Origin: Apoderus coryli
Taxonomy: Eukaryota; Arthropoda; Insecta; Coleoptera; Attelabidae
Direction of reading: 5' to 3'
Assembly (NCBI GenBank): GCA_911728435.2
Contig: OU452204.1
Span: 2,232,001 to 2,296,000, forward strand
DNA length: 64,000 nt
A program made the position numbers and the translations under genes. Of the stretch, positions 1 to 10,444 are shown piece after piece; within the stretch, counting starts at the first letter, position 1, and each line of letters starts with the position of its first letter. Under the pieces are notes generated by a model. It saw only the letters and a program-made list of their open reading frames with translations, ran no database searches and was not told the origin of the DNA.

Positions 1-566
1 CTTATTTACGAATTGCTTGTTACATAAAGTAACAAGACTTTAAGTTATGTTGGAAATTTGTTTCACACTACCATGCTGGCCTTTTCGTTGATCCACAACT
101 CATCAGTGGCCAGGGAATAGGGGCAGACCTAGTGTTGGCAATAGGATTTAATGTTGATACTTCTTATCCGGCCATCGTTTGTGAACTGTGTTCCACCAGG
201 CATATTGCCTGCTCACACTAGATGTCGCCAAAAACATCTTGTTGTCAGTCATCTCTCGTACTAGTATAAGCGCTTCGTAAATGTTGGAAATTTGGGTCAC
301 ACTGCCTGCCGATCTCCACTGATGAGTTGTGGATCAACGAAACGGCCCATCTGGTGAAAGCATGGTAGTGTGATACAAATTTCCCGCATAACTAAAAGTC
401 TTGTTACTTTATGTAACAAGCAATTCGTAAATAAAGCCTCCCGCCAGGAAATTCGGGCTTATGTAGTGTTGGCAATAGTATGTAATGGAGTTGTTACTTC
501 TTGTCCGGCCATCGATTGTGAACTGTGTTTCACCGGGCATATTGCCTGCTCACACTAGATCTCGCC
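1..566. repeat. Complex terminal repeats of the Ginger-like transposon
   Basis: Two repeat types overlap. Bases 1-77 are the reverse complement of about 359-436, including the internal hairpin around aagtaacaagac. Bases 131-226 are repeated directly at 465-566; both copies contain catattgcctgctcacacta. The block lies just upstream of an integrase-type pseudogene, so I infer that it is one terminus of that element. The window begins inside it, so the outer end is not visible. Confidence 0.65.
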
Positions 567-653
567 GCGTTCTATCCGTTTTCCCTTGGCTAAAGGGGTG
601 TAGGAATTTATTATTGCGTCATCTTTTACCACGCCGCCGCCGCCGCGTGCCGT

Positions 654-2410
654 TTGAAAATGAAAAACGAAGAGAGTGGACGCGCTCGTTTAAAACAGCG
701 TTTCTATGAAGTTTTCGATGAGTTGGTGTCTTCTAAAAGTGCAAACAGTTTTCATTTTAATAATGAACAATACCAAGAAATGTTGGAATCAGTTAAGTTA
801 GCAAAAAATGCTAAAACCAAGTCCACTCTAAAATATCGACGTTTGAAGAGGTTCGACAGAATATGTTCTGTTCGAGGCATCGAAAAGCTTATTGCTCGTG
901 TATCATCGGGTGACTCCAGCATAAAATATTACGTTACAAACGACGAAATGTTTGATATTTTGCATGATGCACATTTGGCCATTGGACATGGTGGTAAACA
1001 TCGTATGGAAAGTGAATGTAAGAAAAAGTACAAGAATATAACTCAAGATGTTATTAAGCTATATCTGCGCTTGTGTGAAGGGTGTAAAAAAACTGAAATC
1101 TGTCAAAAAAGAACTTGTGGTTAAGCCAATGGTGTTTTCGGAGATGAACAGCCGTTGTCAAGTGGATCTTATATACATGCAATCCCATTCAGATGGAGAA
1201 TACAAATTATCTTGGTATATCAGGACCACTTAACGAAATTTGTTCAGATACGTGCATTAAAATCGAAAAAGGGTGAGGAAGTTGCTAAGATCCTGATAAA
1301 CATATATTGTGTATTTTTGGCGCGCCAGCTATACTACAATCGGACAACGGGCGTGAGTTCGCGAACCGTGTAATGACACTTCAATGGAAGAGTTATGTTC
1401 CATGTGGAATGGCCTTAAAATAGTATATGGCAAACCACGTCATAGTCAGTCACAAGGCAGCGTGGAAAGAGCAAATCAAGATATACAAAATATGCTCATG
1501 ACGTGGATGGACGATGAAACCTGTGGGCGATGGTCACAAGGTCTGCGATTTGTCCAATTAATGAAAAACAGGGCATACCACGATGGAATAAAACGAGCTC
1601 CTTACGCCGCCATGTTTGGGCATGATATTAAAGTCGGCCTATCCACATCAGCTTTTCCAAAAGAAACTATTGAGAATCTACGAACAGAAGAAGAGCTTGA
1701 GAAAGTCGTCAGGGAATTTGGTGTAGAAGAACAGCGTGAGCAAGAACAAAACGAAGACCAGTCTATGGATAGTGCCCCAGAAATAGGCAATCCGAAAGAA
1801 GATATTACTGAAGGTGACAATATGGAAGACGTCGACAATAATTATAAAGAAAACGCCAATAATATAGAAACTTCAGAAAATCATACCAAATGTGCAGAAT
1901 GTGATGAGCCAAGTACATAAGGTAATATAGGGTGTGAACTTTGCTTGTGCCAACCAAATATTCAGTCAAACAGAAGAGACGCAAAAATAAATTTAGAAAA
2001 TCAAGCAAAGAAGATGAAAGCTTTATCTAATTCGAAGTTCCCTCCATGTTCCGTTGGAGATACAGTGAGAGTGAAAATTCAAGACGTTGATCGAGGGAGG
2101 GGCGATTTTAGAAACATTCTCAGGACGGTTTTCGAGAAAAAAGCTAGCAAACGAGAAAGGAAAAATAGAGGAAATGTTTTCCAGGAACCAATTTTCTGTG
2201 TGCAGTGAGAAACTTGTAGATCTGGAAAGTGTATCACCAGAAAAGAAGAGCTTACGTCAGCTTGCAAACGAACAATCACTTTTAGGAGGTCAAGGTTATA
2301 AACGATGTAACTATAAAACTAAATGCATGACCAATAAATGTAAATGTAAAGCTGTTGGAAATCTTTGCAACTCGAAATGTTACAGCAGCTTGTCTGGTTT
2401 GAACAAATAA
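654..2410 (+). pseudogene. Ginger-like DNA transposon integrase/transposase, frameshifted
   Basis: This is a cut-and-paste transposase related to retroviral-type integrases (Ginger group, the source of vertebrate KRBA2/SCAND3-like genes). Reading across three frames, an N-terminal region from 654 leads to an H2C2 zinc-binding domain (HLAIGHGGKH, then LCEGC) ending near 1120. The integrase core follows. The catalytic acids are visible: Asp in CQVDLI (gat at 1165-1167), Asp in LQSDNGREF (gac at 1343-1345) and Glu in GSVERANQDI (gaa at 1465-1467). A Glu/Asp-rich linker runs to 1920. A basic segment and a cysteine-rich C-terminal tail (KTKCMTNKCKCKAVGNLCNS) end at 2410. Frame changes near 1120, 1230-1380 and after 1920 show that it is dead. 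The family call rests on domain order and the Cys-rich tail. Confidence 0.8.
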
Positions 2411-2508
2411 GCACTCGTGAGTAGATAATGCAGTTTTAAAATTATAATTTTTATTTGTAAAATGTGTTTTTTGAATTAAATATGTTTTTCAAACATTAAT
2501 GGCCTTGT

Positions 2509-2536
2509 CAAAGATTAATGTACACATTAATCTTTG
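2509..2536. repeat. 28-bp hairpin, copy 1
   Basis: A perfect inverted repeat with arms caaagattaatgt and acattaatctttg around AC. It sits about 100 bp after the Ginger-like pseudogene and is flanked by two copies of ggccttgtc. A near-identical hairpin occurs at 50536-50563. It may be a terminus remnant; its function is unknown. Confidence 0.7.
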
Positions 2537-2569
2537 GCCTTGTCATTTATGGTACATCCAACTTTAGCC

Positions 2570-2735
2570 AAGCGAAAGTAGATAAAACGCGGTTTGCCCG
2601 GGTAAAGCCCGAAACGTGTATAATTCCAAATATATTTCGGACTTTACCCAAGAGTCTTGGGTATTAAGCAGTTTACCCGGGTAAACTTAGGTTTACTCGC
2701 TTATCTAACTTTACCAGTAATATATATATTGTTTT
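2570..2735. repeat. Imperfect inverted repeat with tttacccgggtaaac core
   Basis: The left arm, about 2574-2622 (gcgaaagtagataaaacg, gcccgggtaaag), is partly complementary to the right arm, about 2672-2735 (gtttacccgggtaaac, tcgcttatctaactttacc). This could be a short degenerate MITE. No coding capacity. Confidence 0.45.
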
Positions 2736-2791
2736 TTTTTAATAAACCTTTTTAAATATAGATATATAAATTCAATAACTACTTAGCATAG

Positions 2792-2946
2792 GCAAATCTA
2801 CCGACTCGACCGGGAGCGCAGTCCACCCATCCAACCACCATCCACGCGACTAGGTACTGTAATCACAGATCTAGATCTGTGACTGTAATACCATAATCAC
2901 GTCGACGCGCGCTTGCACATGTGGGCATCTCCCGGCCCTTACATTA
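2792..2946 (-). repeat. Dispersed repeat R1, copy 1
   Basis: Its reverse complement matches 7835-7965 over most of its length; shared blocks are ggagatgcccacatgt, ggtggttggatgg and cgagtcggtaga. This copy carries an extra perfect palindrome, tcacagatctagatctgtga at 2863-2882, where the other copy has ordinary sequence. The gtcgagtcggta block faintly resembles a Pol III B box, so a SINE origin is possible but unproven. Confidence 0.65.
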
Positions 2947-3044
2947 ATATTTGATTATGTGATAAGATGTTCGTTTTTAGTATAGGTTAAAATTAAACTC
3001 AAAACATAAATATCACATTTATTGATATATGCATGTGTAGCAAA

Positions 3045-3225
3045 TAATCCACAAACAGTTCGAGATCAGTTCAGCAGCAGCGATCGATTCTGGCAGTTCT
3101 AGAACCGTTCTCGAACTTTTTTCAATCCCGAACAGCAAACTGCTGGTTCTAAAACTGTTCTAACCAACATGTAAATTTGAACTGCGCACACTCCTGACAG
3201 TTCTAGAACAGTTCTTGGTTCTTGT
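3045..3225. repeat. Cluster of GTTCTAGAAC-type short palindromes
   Basis: Repeated gttctagaac / gttctcgaac units lie here (for example agttctagaaccgttctcga near 3097) and again at 9712-9850. The similarity between the two clusters suggests a shared repeat family. No protein is encoded. Confidence 0.4.
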
Positions 3226-3291
3226 ACGGAAGTACGAATCTGAATAAAGCTAATAAGTAGGCATAGAGGGTAGAGAAGAGCCGGTGTACAT

Positions 3292-4301
3292 TAGCTCCGT
3301 TCGCGGCCACGATTCTGAATTGAGTCTGAACTGAATCGTGACGTCACAGAACTGGTTTTAAAGCGCAGGCGCGGTTCGAAATGCGTTCATACCTGTAATC
3401 ACCGCGAACGCTAAATAGAACCAAAATAGAATCGCATAGCTGGATGCCGGAATATTTTAATTTTACGTTGTATGTTCTGTTGTTGTCGTGCAACAGTTGT
3501 TAATAAAAGTTAGACATTTGAAGAAATTTGAGTTATATTTTCGATTTTTATGTTGACGTGTTCAATCTTTAATCACTGTTCAGTCCAGTTCATTCAAAAA
3601 TTATCCCAATTATGAAGATACTGTCCCGCAATTTAGTGAAGAAGAATATCGTGAACATTGAAATAATGACAGAAGACCTTGCGCAGCGATTTGCAGCCCA
3701 TTTTAATTTTTAATAACATTTTAATAAAGTAGTGGAAACAATTAACGTTGTTTAATTGAAAACTTATTTTATTTTTGTTGTTTTCAATTTTTTCAGGACG
3801 TCACTGTCACTAAATATTGCATAAGAAATAAAAAGTAAGACCTCAAAAATAACAGAAACAAAACATTTCTGCTTTTATTTATAATACTCAGGTCTATCTA
3901 CCTGAAAAAATAAAATCCTTCATCACCTATTCTACTCTTTCTTGGATGTCTTCTTTGTTGTCACTGACACTGTCTAAAACCCTTATCATTCTCTTTATAA
4001 AGACAATGCCCTTATATACCTACAAGGATAAAACATATAAACAATAAATAAATATAACCAGTGTATAATTGTTGGTTAGCTAGACTGCGCATGTCAGAAC
4101 CAACAGTTCTTCCTCAATCCGTAGAACTGAAAAATCGATTCAGAACCGGTTATGAACTGATTATTTTTTCACCGCGAACGCCAAACTGTTTGATTCTATT
4201 ACTAGTAGTCCGATAATTTTTTCACCGCGAACGCCGAAATCGAAACTGCGCAAGCGTAGAGAACTAGAACCAATTCAGAATCGTGGCTGCGAACGAAGCT
4301 A
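3292..4301. mobile_element. 1-kb TIR element, possibly PIF/Harbinger-like
   Basis: The ends are inverted repeats of about 31 bp: tagctccgttcgcggccacg at the left, and the reverse complement of the right end reads tagcttcgttcgcagccacg. Subterminal caccgcgaacg motifs occur near 3402, 4172 and 4212. Near 3611-3665 a short stretch reads NYEDTVPQFSEEEYREH in one frame, which resembles the start of Harbinger-type nucleases, then breaks. No clean target duplication is visible (tta versus tat), so the superfamily is an inference. Confidence 0.6.
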
Positions 4302-4387
4302 TAGACTTTGGCCGCTGGGATATGACGTCACACATCACACAAATATTAGATGCAAACATTTAGTCTATGTGCGTTAGGGTGTTATTA

Positions 4388-4847
4388 GGGTTATTCTTTC
4401 GTACTGAACTAAGTGAACAATCTGGAAATTGTCTGTTCATTCACGATTGTGTGTATTCTTTCGACATCGGTCACTTCTACCAAACTGATTAAAATTCCTA
4501 CCCCCCTTCCCGCTTACTGATCAACCTCTTGGTACCGGTTAGTTCGTTCAGTTAACAATTAACCTCTAAAAGTATTGAATATTGAGAGATAATAATTGGT
4601 ATATGATTTCGAATCAAACCAATAAATTGTAAAAGTTTAAAACATGGATAATAATATCATGGAAGAAATAATTTTCCAGTTTTCAGAGCAGATTTGGTTG
4701 TTTTCACAAGTTTTCGAGGTTAAGTGAAATACAATCACAAAAAAGATGATCTTTCTGTTTCGCCAAATATTCAGTTCAGTATAAACAGATTCAGTTTAAT
4801 CACATTCACTTGTTCAGATCAATCACTACGAAAGAATAACCCTATTG
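4388..4847. mobile_element. MITE family X, copy 1
   Basis: The left end is agggttattctttcgtactg and the right end is its reverse complement with small changes (tacgaaagaataaccct). It is about 460 bp and noncoding. The attctttcgtactga core is shared with the element at 8566-9413, as is a subterminal block (ttctttcga...atcgg), so the two belong to one family. Confidence 0.65.
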
Positions 4848-5003
4848 GAGTTTGCGATAGTGTGGTTGAAAGGAATCATCTGATATTTGACACTACTTTC
4901 AAAAAAAATATTAGTTTTATCAACAATAAAAAATAAAAACAATTAATTTGTGTTCGCTATATAAAATTTTGGGAATATTGGTGTGACATATTTTACAAAA
5001 AAT

Positions 5004-5685
5004 ATGGTTTTAATAACTGAGAAAACAGCAACAGATTTCGCGAAATTGTTCCACTCGTGCGATGTGGCCACAAAAGTAAACATTCTTAAAATTGCATAAT
5101 ATGACTATTTGCCAAGATATTACTCTACAATATCTCTAATTGTAGTTAAAACCCATCGCTAACTCAGTAGATGATTTACTAACACGATTTGAAGAACTTG
5201 ATACCATGTTGGAGTTAATAGAACCGGATGTAAAAGATGCAAAAGATATTTTAAATTCCACTTCAAACTATAAGCTAGAAATTGATGAATTATGTGAGAA
5301 AATTGATAGCGTGGAATTCGTAATAGCACACATTAAAAACAATTTAGATATTCTTGAGGAAAATCTTGAATGTGCTGAAAAAAAATGTGGCTATAGTGAT
5401 AACAGTACGGTCACCACTATTCTGACACCCTTTTTCGTACGTTTAATAAAATTATTAATATTTTAGTTTTTCCCGTTTTGTTCTAAATTCGACTTAACAA
5501 GTTGTAGTTTATGCAAACGAATTTATTTCATATTTACTGTTCATTACATTATTTGTTATAGGTACTATTTTTTTTATTGGTTTTAGATAAAGCAAAATAA
5601 GAAACCAGATACCAAAAAATCGTATGCAGTTCAAACAAATCAGTCTCCTTTAATAACATTTAAAGCAGACGATTATTTTAAGTAG
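5004..5685 (+). CDS. Blos4: BLOC-1 subunit 4 (cappuccino homologue), 3 exons
   Basis: Exons are 5004-5075, 5146-5436 and 5587-5685; introns are 70 and 150 bp, both GT..AG and both phase 0. The joined reading frame is 153 codons. BLOC-1 is a cytosolic complex needed for lysosome-related organelles (pigment granules) and endosomal sorting. The exon 1/2 junction gives DVATKLKPIANSVDDLLTRF, which fits the conserved start of the family, followed by a long heptad-rich helix (EIDELCEKIDSVEFVIAHIK, EENLECAEKKC) as in other BLOC-1 subunits. Without the second splice the frame ends soon after LTPFF with a hydrophobic tail; the strong GTACGT donor at 5437 and the open third exon ending ADDYFK make splicing more likely. 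A TATA-like tatataaa lies near 4960 and an ATTAAA at 5716. The first two exons are strong; exon 3 is predicted from splice signals alone. Confidence 0.85.
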
Positions 5686-5931
5686 CAGGAAATTTGACCA
5701 TGGACTTAAATTGTTATTAAAATATGAATCCTGATATGAACATACATATCTTATGCATTATGGCATACGTACGAGAATTTGTTGCACAAAACTTTAATAT
5801 TAATAGAAAATTTGGTTGTATATTTGCCTACATTAAAATGCAAGCACTGTTTTACAAAATAAAAAACTTGGTGTTATTGGTTCGACCCCCAGCAACTTAT
5901 AATTTTAAATGTTACCCCGTGTGACATGCAC

Positions 5932-5968
5932 CCATGGCCCAGATAAAGTTTATCTGGGCCCATGGGGT
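5932..5968. repeat. Near-perfect hairpin downstream of Blos4
   Basis: The arms ccatggcccagataaa and tttatctgggcccatgg pair with a single bulged base and almost no loop. It lies about 250 bp after the Blos4 stop. It could be a MITE scar or an RNA hairpin in a long 3' UTR. Confidence 0.6.
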
Positions 5969-5969
5969 C

Positions 5970-6834
5970 TATTCAGAGATATAGACGATTAAGAATGATC
6001 TTGACACATGCGCGAAGTGATAATATAGTAGGCCGCCATGTTCCACCATTGACATTGGCGAATCATCTTAAGGGGTGCAAATTAAGTAGGAAAAATAAGT
6101 CTATATAAATTTTTTCAATATGCATTTTGTTTTATTTATAATCAAATATTGATTATTTTATTAAATTTATTTTGGGCACTTTCATTTCAAAAATTAACAA
6201 TCAATTTAACGTTATTTTTATGAAAATGTTTAGTTTTGTTGAATTCTACGTTTTATCCTGCTATCGGGGACCAGAGCTTTGATGAAGCATTCTTTAAAAA
6301 AAGCAATTACAACAATGGTAGCTTAAACTAAATGTATTAATAAACCGTTGTTTTCCAATTACTATTCCTTCTTCAGTTTGTAAAGCTGGTGATCGATGAG
6401 GTTGTATCAGCTGGAATCAGATGTTTTAATGGCCCTTGTTGTGTTGCCTTCCAGGAAAATTCAGATATTTCTGCCTTTCTTGCCACACCCAATTCTCTGG
6501 CTGGATTCCCAACGTATTCAGCAGATTCAGCCACATTATACTATAATATATTGTCAATTTTCATCTTTTGGAATTCTACAAATTTATTATAAAATGTATA
6601 AATGCCTCATTTCATATCAATATACAATCCTTAGCAGTTGGAATACCTACGTAGTATTTATTATTCAGTGTTAAAGTATAATACCTATCCCCCCAGAATT
6701 GAATACGACACTGCATTTTTATGACATGCTCACATTATTACTTAGCGATGAAATGAAATCGTTCTTGCCTACGTTTTTTTTTTTGTATGATTTTACAACA
6801 CATTCCATTGTTTATAAAACTTAAACAAACACTA
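5970..6834. other. Intergenic, no gene recognised
   Basis: Short open frames here (for example 6389-6592) show no recognisable domain. The only motif I noted is gccgccatgtt at 6032-6042, which matches the YY1/Pho core in reverse. Confidence 0.5.
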
Positions 6835-7363
6835 AAGGCGGGTTTAGCCAACTAATAATGGATAGTGCATAATGCATAAAGAATAATGCTCAATACATAG
6901 TGCATAATCGATAATTCACAACAAAATATAGGTGTTTATCCAACTCATAACTTTTATGCATAAAGCGAAAAGTGACAATTGACTAGACAGCAGGTTAACC
7001 TATTACCATTGTCTTTAAAGATAATGCTTTTACTTTGTGTTGGACTTATTTATGTTTTAATAGCTTTCAAATTAAAAATTCTGTTAATTATCACATTTTC
7101 AATTATTATTTAGTTTATTTTGTAAATTGAGGTTATGTAAGTGTTTATAATTTATTTGCGGCGCATGCGTAGTGATATTTTTTGCATAATTTAGTGCATA
7201 AAGTTGAAAGTTCCCAACCTTATGCATTATGCATTATGAACGAAAATTATGAATTATACACTATTCGTTGTATAAACAGGTACATGTAAATGTCATGTTT
7301 TAAAAATTATCCATTATGCACTAAAATTATGCATTATGCATTATTAGTTGGCTAAACCCACCT
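6835..7363. mobile_element. MITE with TAA target duplication
   Basis: Terminal inverted repeats start aggcgggtttagccaactaa at the left; the right end is ttagttggctaaacccacct. Each end is flanked by TAA, consistent with a 3-bp TWA duplication of the PIF/Harbinger type. The interior is rich in gcataatgcat / tgcattatgcat repeats near both ends. No ORF. Confidence 0.7.
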
Positions 7364-7834
7364 TAAAACTAAATAATTAAAAATAAAAACATTTTGCAGC
7401 TGCCAACATAAAAGAGCGGCTTCTTATTAACGTAAAATTCACACTTTAATAAACGAATCGTGGTTTAACCAGAGATTTATAACTGTGAGTTTGAAACCCG
7501 ATTTGTTTTCCCACAGTTGGTACAACAATAGAGAAACATGGCGGCGCCCGTTTCATCCTTCGAAGTCCGTATGCGCACCAGACATATGGATAACTCTGAT
7601 ACGAACTAGATCCATCTCCCTCCGATATGTTCTTGAAAACTGGCGAGTCCAGAGATAACCTACCTTTTTCTGTATGGGCGAGTTGAATGGAGGCAACGCT
7701 GTGCCAATTTATTATGCTGTACCCATTGATATCACTATCTACTCCCCGGCACAGAATATACTTTGTGCTCCTCGGTTAACGTTGGAAATAACAAAGAGCT
7801 AAACGAGGTCAAGAAAGGAAGAAGAGGAAAAAGG
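7364..7834. other. Intergenic, no gene recognised
   Basis: The only noteworthy site is aacatggcggc at 7535-7545, a YY1/Pho-type motif which also starts a 23-codon open frame of no recognised function. Confidence 0.45.
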
Positions 7835-7965
7835 GGCGGGAGATGCCCACATGTACAAGCGCGTGTCGACGTGATCATGGTATTAAAGGACCTGGTCGCG
7901 TAGATGGTGGTTGGATGGTGCTCCCGGCCGAGTCGGTAGACGTGCCAATCCCATGTAGTTATGGA
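7835..7965 (+). repeat. Dispersed repeat R1, copy 2
   Basis: Inverted relative to the copy at 2792-2946 and lacking its 20-bp palindrome. It is followed by a (GA)n tract at about 8057-8076. Confidence 0.65.
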
Positions 7966-8056
7966 TGATTCCACGCTAAACTGTAGGTCCAAACTCACTG
8001 AATTAATTTAACTAACATAAATGGCTAAGTTACCTTAGTTGTAGAGGCCAATAATA

Positions 8057-8076
8057 AAAAGAGAGAGAGAGAGAGA
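8057..8076. repeat. (GA)n microsatellite
   Basis: An uninterrupted run of gagaga follows aataaaaa. Confidence 0.8.
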
Positions 8077-8565
8077 AGACAAAAACTATGGCCGTTGTTA
8101 CGTAATTCACTTTTATTCCTCATGCGCATGCTGCGTAATAACACAAACGCTAATTACGGGAAAATAAATATGTGTTTCAAAAAACTCTCTAGTAAGCGTT
8201 GACTGAATGCAACGGTAAAATAGCTGATATTTTGCATAAGATAAAAAAAATGAGTCTAAATTTCACCGTAACGTATGGTAGGTACGTATAAATGTAGCAT
8301 ACAACAGGCGACTGAGTTTCAAAAGTTCAAAAGCAAAAGCGTTATTCTGACAACTGGTCAATGTGACCAGATTTACCACTCATCTACAGTTCACTGTTGC
8401 ATTCTTGATTATATTAGGAATAAACATGCCTTGCATTTTGCAATGCATCGTATTTTCTTCTCCTAAATATGTCATGCAATGAGATCTCATGTTATTCGCA
8501 CCAATCTCATGCTTTTATTATTTAGTTGCAACATCTCATGCTCTTTAAGCTTGAATGAATTTTAA

Positions 8566-9413
8566 GTGATATTCTTTCGTACTGATTATATTGAATACAA
8601 CAATGAACAATGAACAAACTGAAAGTGAATGAACTGAACTGAATATTTTGGTTGGTTTGGACGCAAGCTAAATAACAAGAAAATAAATATCTATAAGCAA
8701 AGATTCTAATCTTTGCTATTAACAAAAATAGCATCATTGCTTACATACTAAACAAGTTGTTTATTTAATTATCATAAGTGAATAGTAATCTCAAAAATAT
8801 TGTTAAATTTGTTTATTTTTCTGAGATAGCAATATACTTTCTATTTATTTAACTAAACGAAGTGCTCCAACTCTTGAAGTTGTGCTGCAGGCGGTTGAGG
8901 CAAGAGGGAAACTGTTTTGTGCTGCCAATGGCTATGATCTAAATAAATTATGCGCACCGTGTCCGTAATTATGCGATTGTATCCAACATTGTGCGATTTC
9001 TGAAAAAGGCTCTATAACTGTAAAACATCTAAAAAGATTTGTGAAAAAGGTTCTAAAATATCTAAAAAAAAAAATTGCCGTAATAATAAATAATACTGAA
9101 TACAGCCGAAATTTCATACTGTCTTCTTCTATTTATATAGCGAATATGCATTTCTGTAGATATATGTTACGTGCAATGTGTGTAAACACCTAGGGGCTTC
9201 AAATTATGCGCTTTTTATGCGATTATAGTGAAAATATGCGCAAATCGCATAATTATGCGCCAATCGGCAAGACTGCCTGTTTTGTTCAGTTTGTTCACAA
9301 GAAAACTTGTGGTAGTTATATTGATATCGGACTCGAAAGAACACATAAACCCCCATCACATTCAGGTTAAACTGAATGCTCAATTTAATCAGTACGAAAG
9401 AATATCACTTTAT
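8566..9413. mobile_element. MITE family X, copy 2, with nested ATGCG-rich insert
   Basis: The left end aagtgatattctttcgtact and the right end (agtacgaaagaatatcactt) are exact inverted repeats in their outer bases. The core is shared with the 4388-4847 element. Inside, about 8940-9262 is a distinct block dense in ttatgcgnn motifs near both its edges (aattatgcg repeats near 8948, 8967, 9207 and 9248), which I read as a second element inserted in the first. Confidence 0.65.
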
Positions 9414-9711
9414 CATTTACATGCCTTTCTATATTTTATTTCTGATTTGGTCGTTTTGCTCAGTGAATAAATATGGGTAAAAAAACTATTAAATTAGAGT
9501 GTTAAATTTATTTTATCTTCATCCAAATACAAAATATATTAGCATCTTGTTTCTAAATTGGCGTTTCAACTTTGTTGTTTTTTTCAAAAAGTTTAATATG
9601 AATTTTCATCAAGTAGAATTCAAGACTGTCCACGGTCTTATTTTATTTGTAAATTAAAGATAGGTAGTTATTATTTATGTTTGGTATAGATGAAGATGAT
9701 GCGTTCCGGTT

Positions 9712-9850
9712 TTTTACAATTTCGAACAGTAATAGAACGGTTCGAGAATTTTATTCAAGGCGCAATCAGTTCGGCGCAGTTCTCGAACAGTCCGCAGTTC
9801 TCAAACAGTCCGAGAACTGTCCTAGACCGGTTCTAATTTCCAAACCCGAA
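9712..9850. repeat. Cluster of GTTCTCGAAC-type short palindromes, copy 2
   Basis: Same motif type as 3045-3225 (agttctcgaacagtccgcag, ccgagaactgtcc). About 600 bp upstream of the TMEM120 start. Noncoding. Confidence 0.4.
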
Positions 9851-10387
9851 TAATCCTCATATTTGACAAAATCCTGTAATATCTAAGGACCTTGCTACAG
9901 GCTCAGAAAAATAAACAATTATTTTTCTGAGGCTACAGGCTATAGCGAGTATCGCGCCATCTGCTCATGTTTTATCTTTTAAATCTCAGAAATATTTCTC
10001 ATGCCATATTTCTATAAAAAAAGAATTTAAATTTCGCGGTTTTGTACATTTAGTTACGCAACACATCATCTGAAGCGCTGTAGTCAGTAGTCCGTTTTCG
10101 AAATAAATAGGTTGAGTTGCCCATCTATAAATGATCGGTATTTCTGTGGCTGTGGGACCTGGCAACACTGCAAACACCTACAACTGACAACTGATCTCTC
10201 ATCTGAATATTCATTTAACAATGAATTAACATCTGATTTGCTTTAATTTTGAAATTTGATCGACGGTCAATGTCGTTTCTCGAAGATATCAGTTAAAAAT
10301 TTTAATTATACAAAATCCATTGCAGCTGTACACTTAGTTAAAACAATTATTACCCAGTTTTAAATTAGTCCACCATCTGGAAAAATT

Positions 10388-10444
10388 ATGAGTGAAATAT
10401 TCGACGAATGGAACGAGTTGAATGCAGATTTTAAAGAATTAGAG
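10388..10444 (+). CDS. TMEM120: TMEM120 exon 1
   Basis: Starts at the first ATG ([12 protein letters not shown]) after an AT-rich leader and ends GAG|GTTAGA. It is the first part of the coiled coil. No frame extends further upstream. Confidence 0.88.

Noticed and set aside
3097..3120. Heat-shock-type element (TTCtaGAAccgTTCtcGAA)
   Set aside because: Spacing between the second and third pentamers is off by one base, and the motif belongs to a repeat cluster found twice in non-promoter positions.
4724..4936. 70-codon frame
   Set aside because: Lies across the right end of a MITE and shows no domain.
6389..6674. Overlapping frames of 67 and 92 codons
   Set aside because: Two frames of the same stretch are open, neither with recognisable features; treated as chance.
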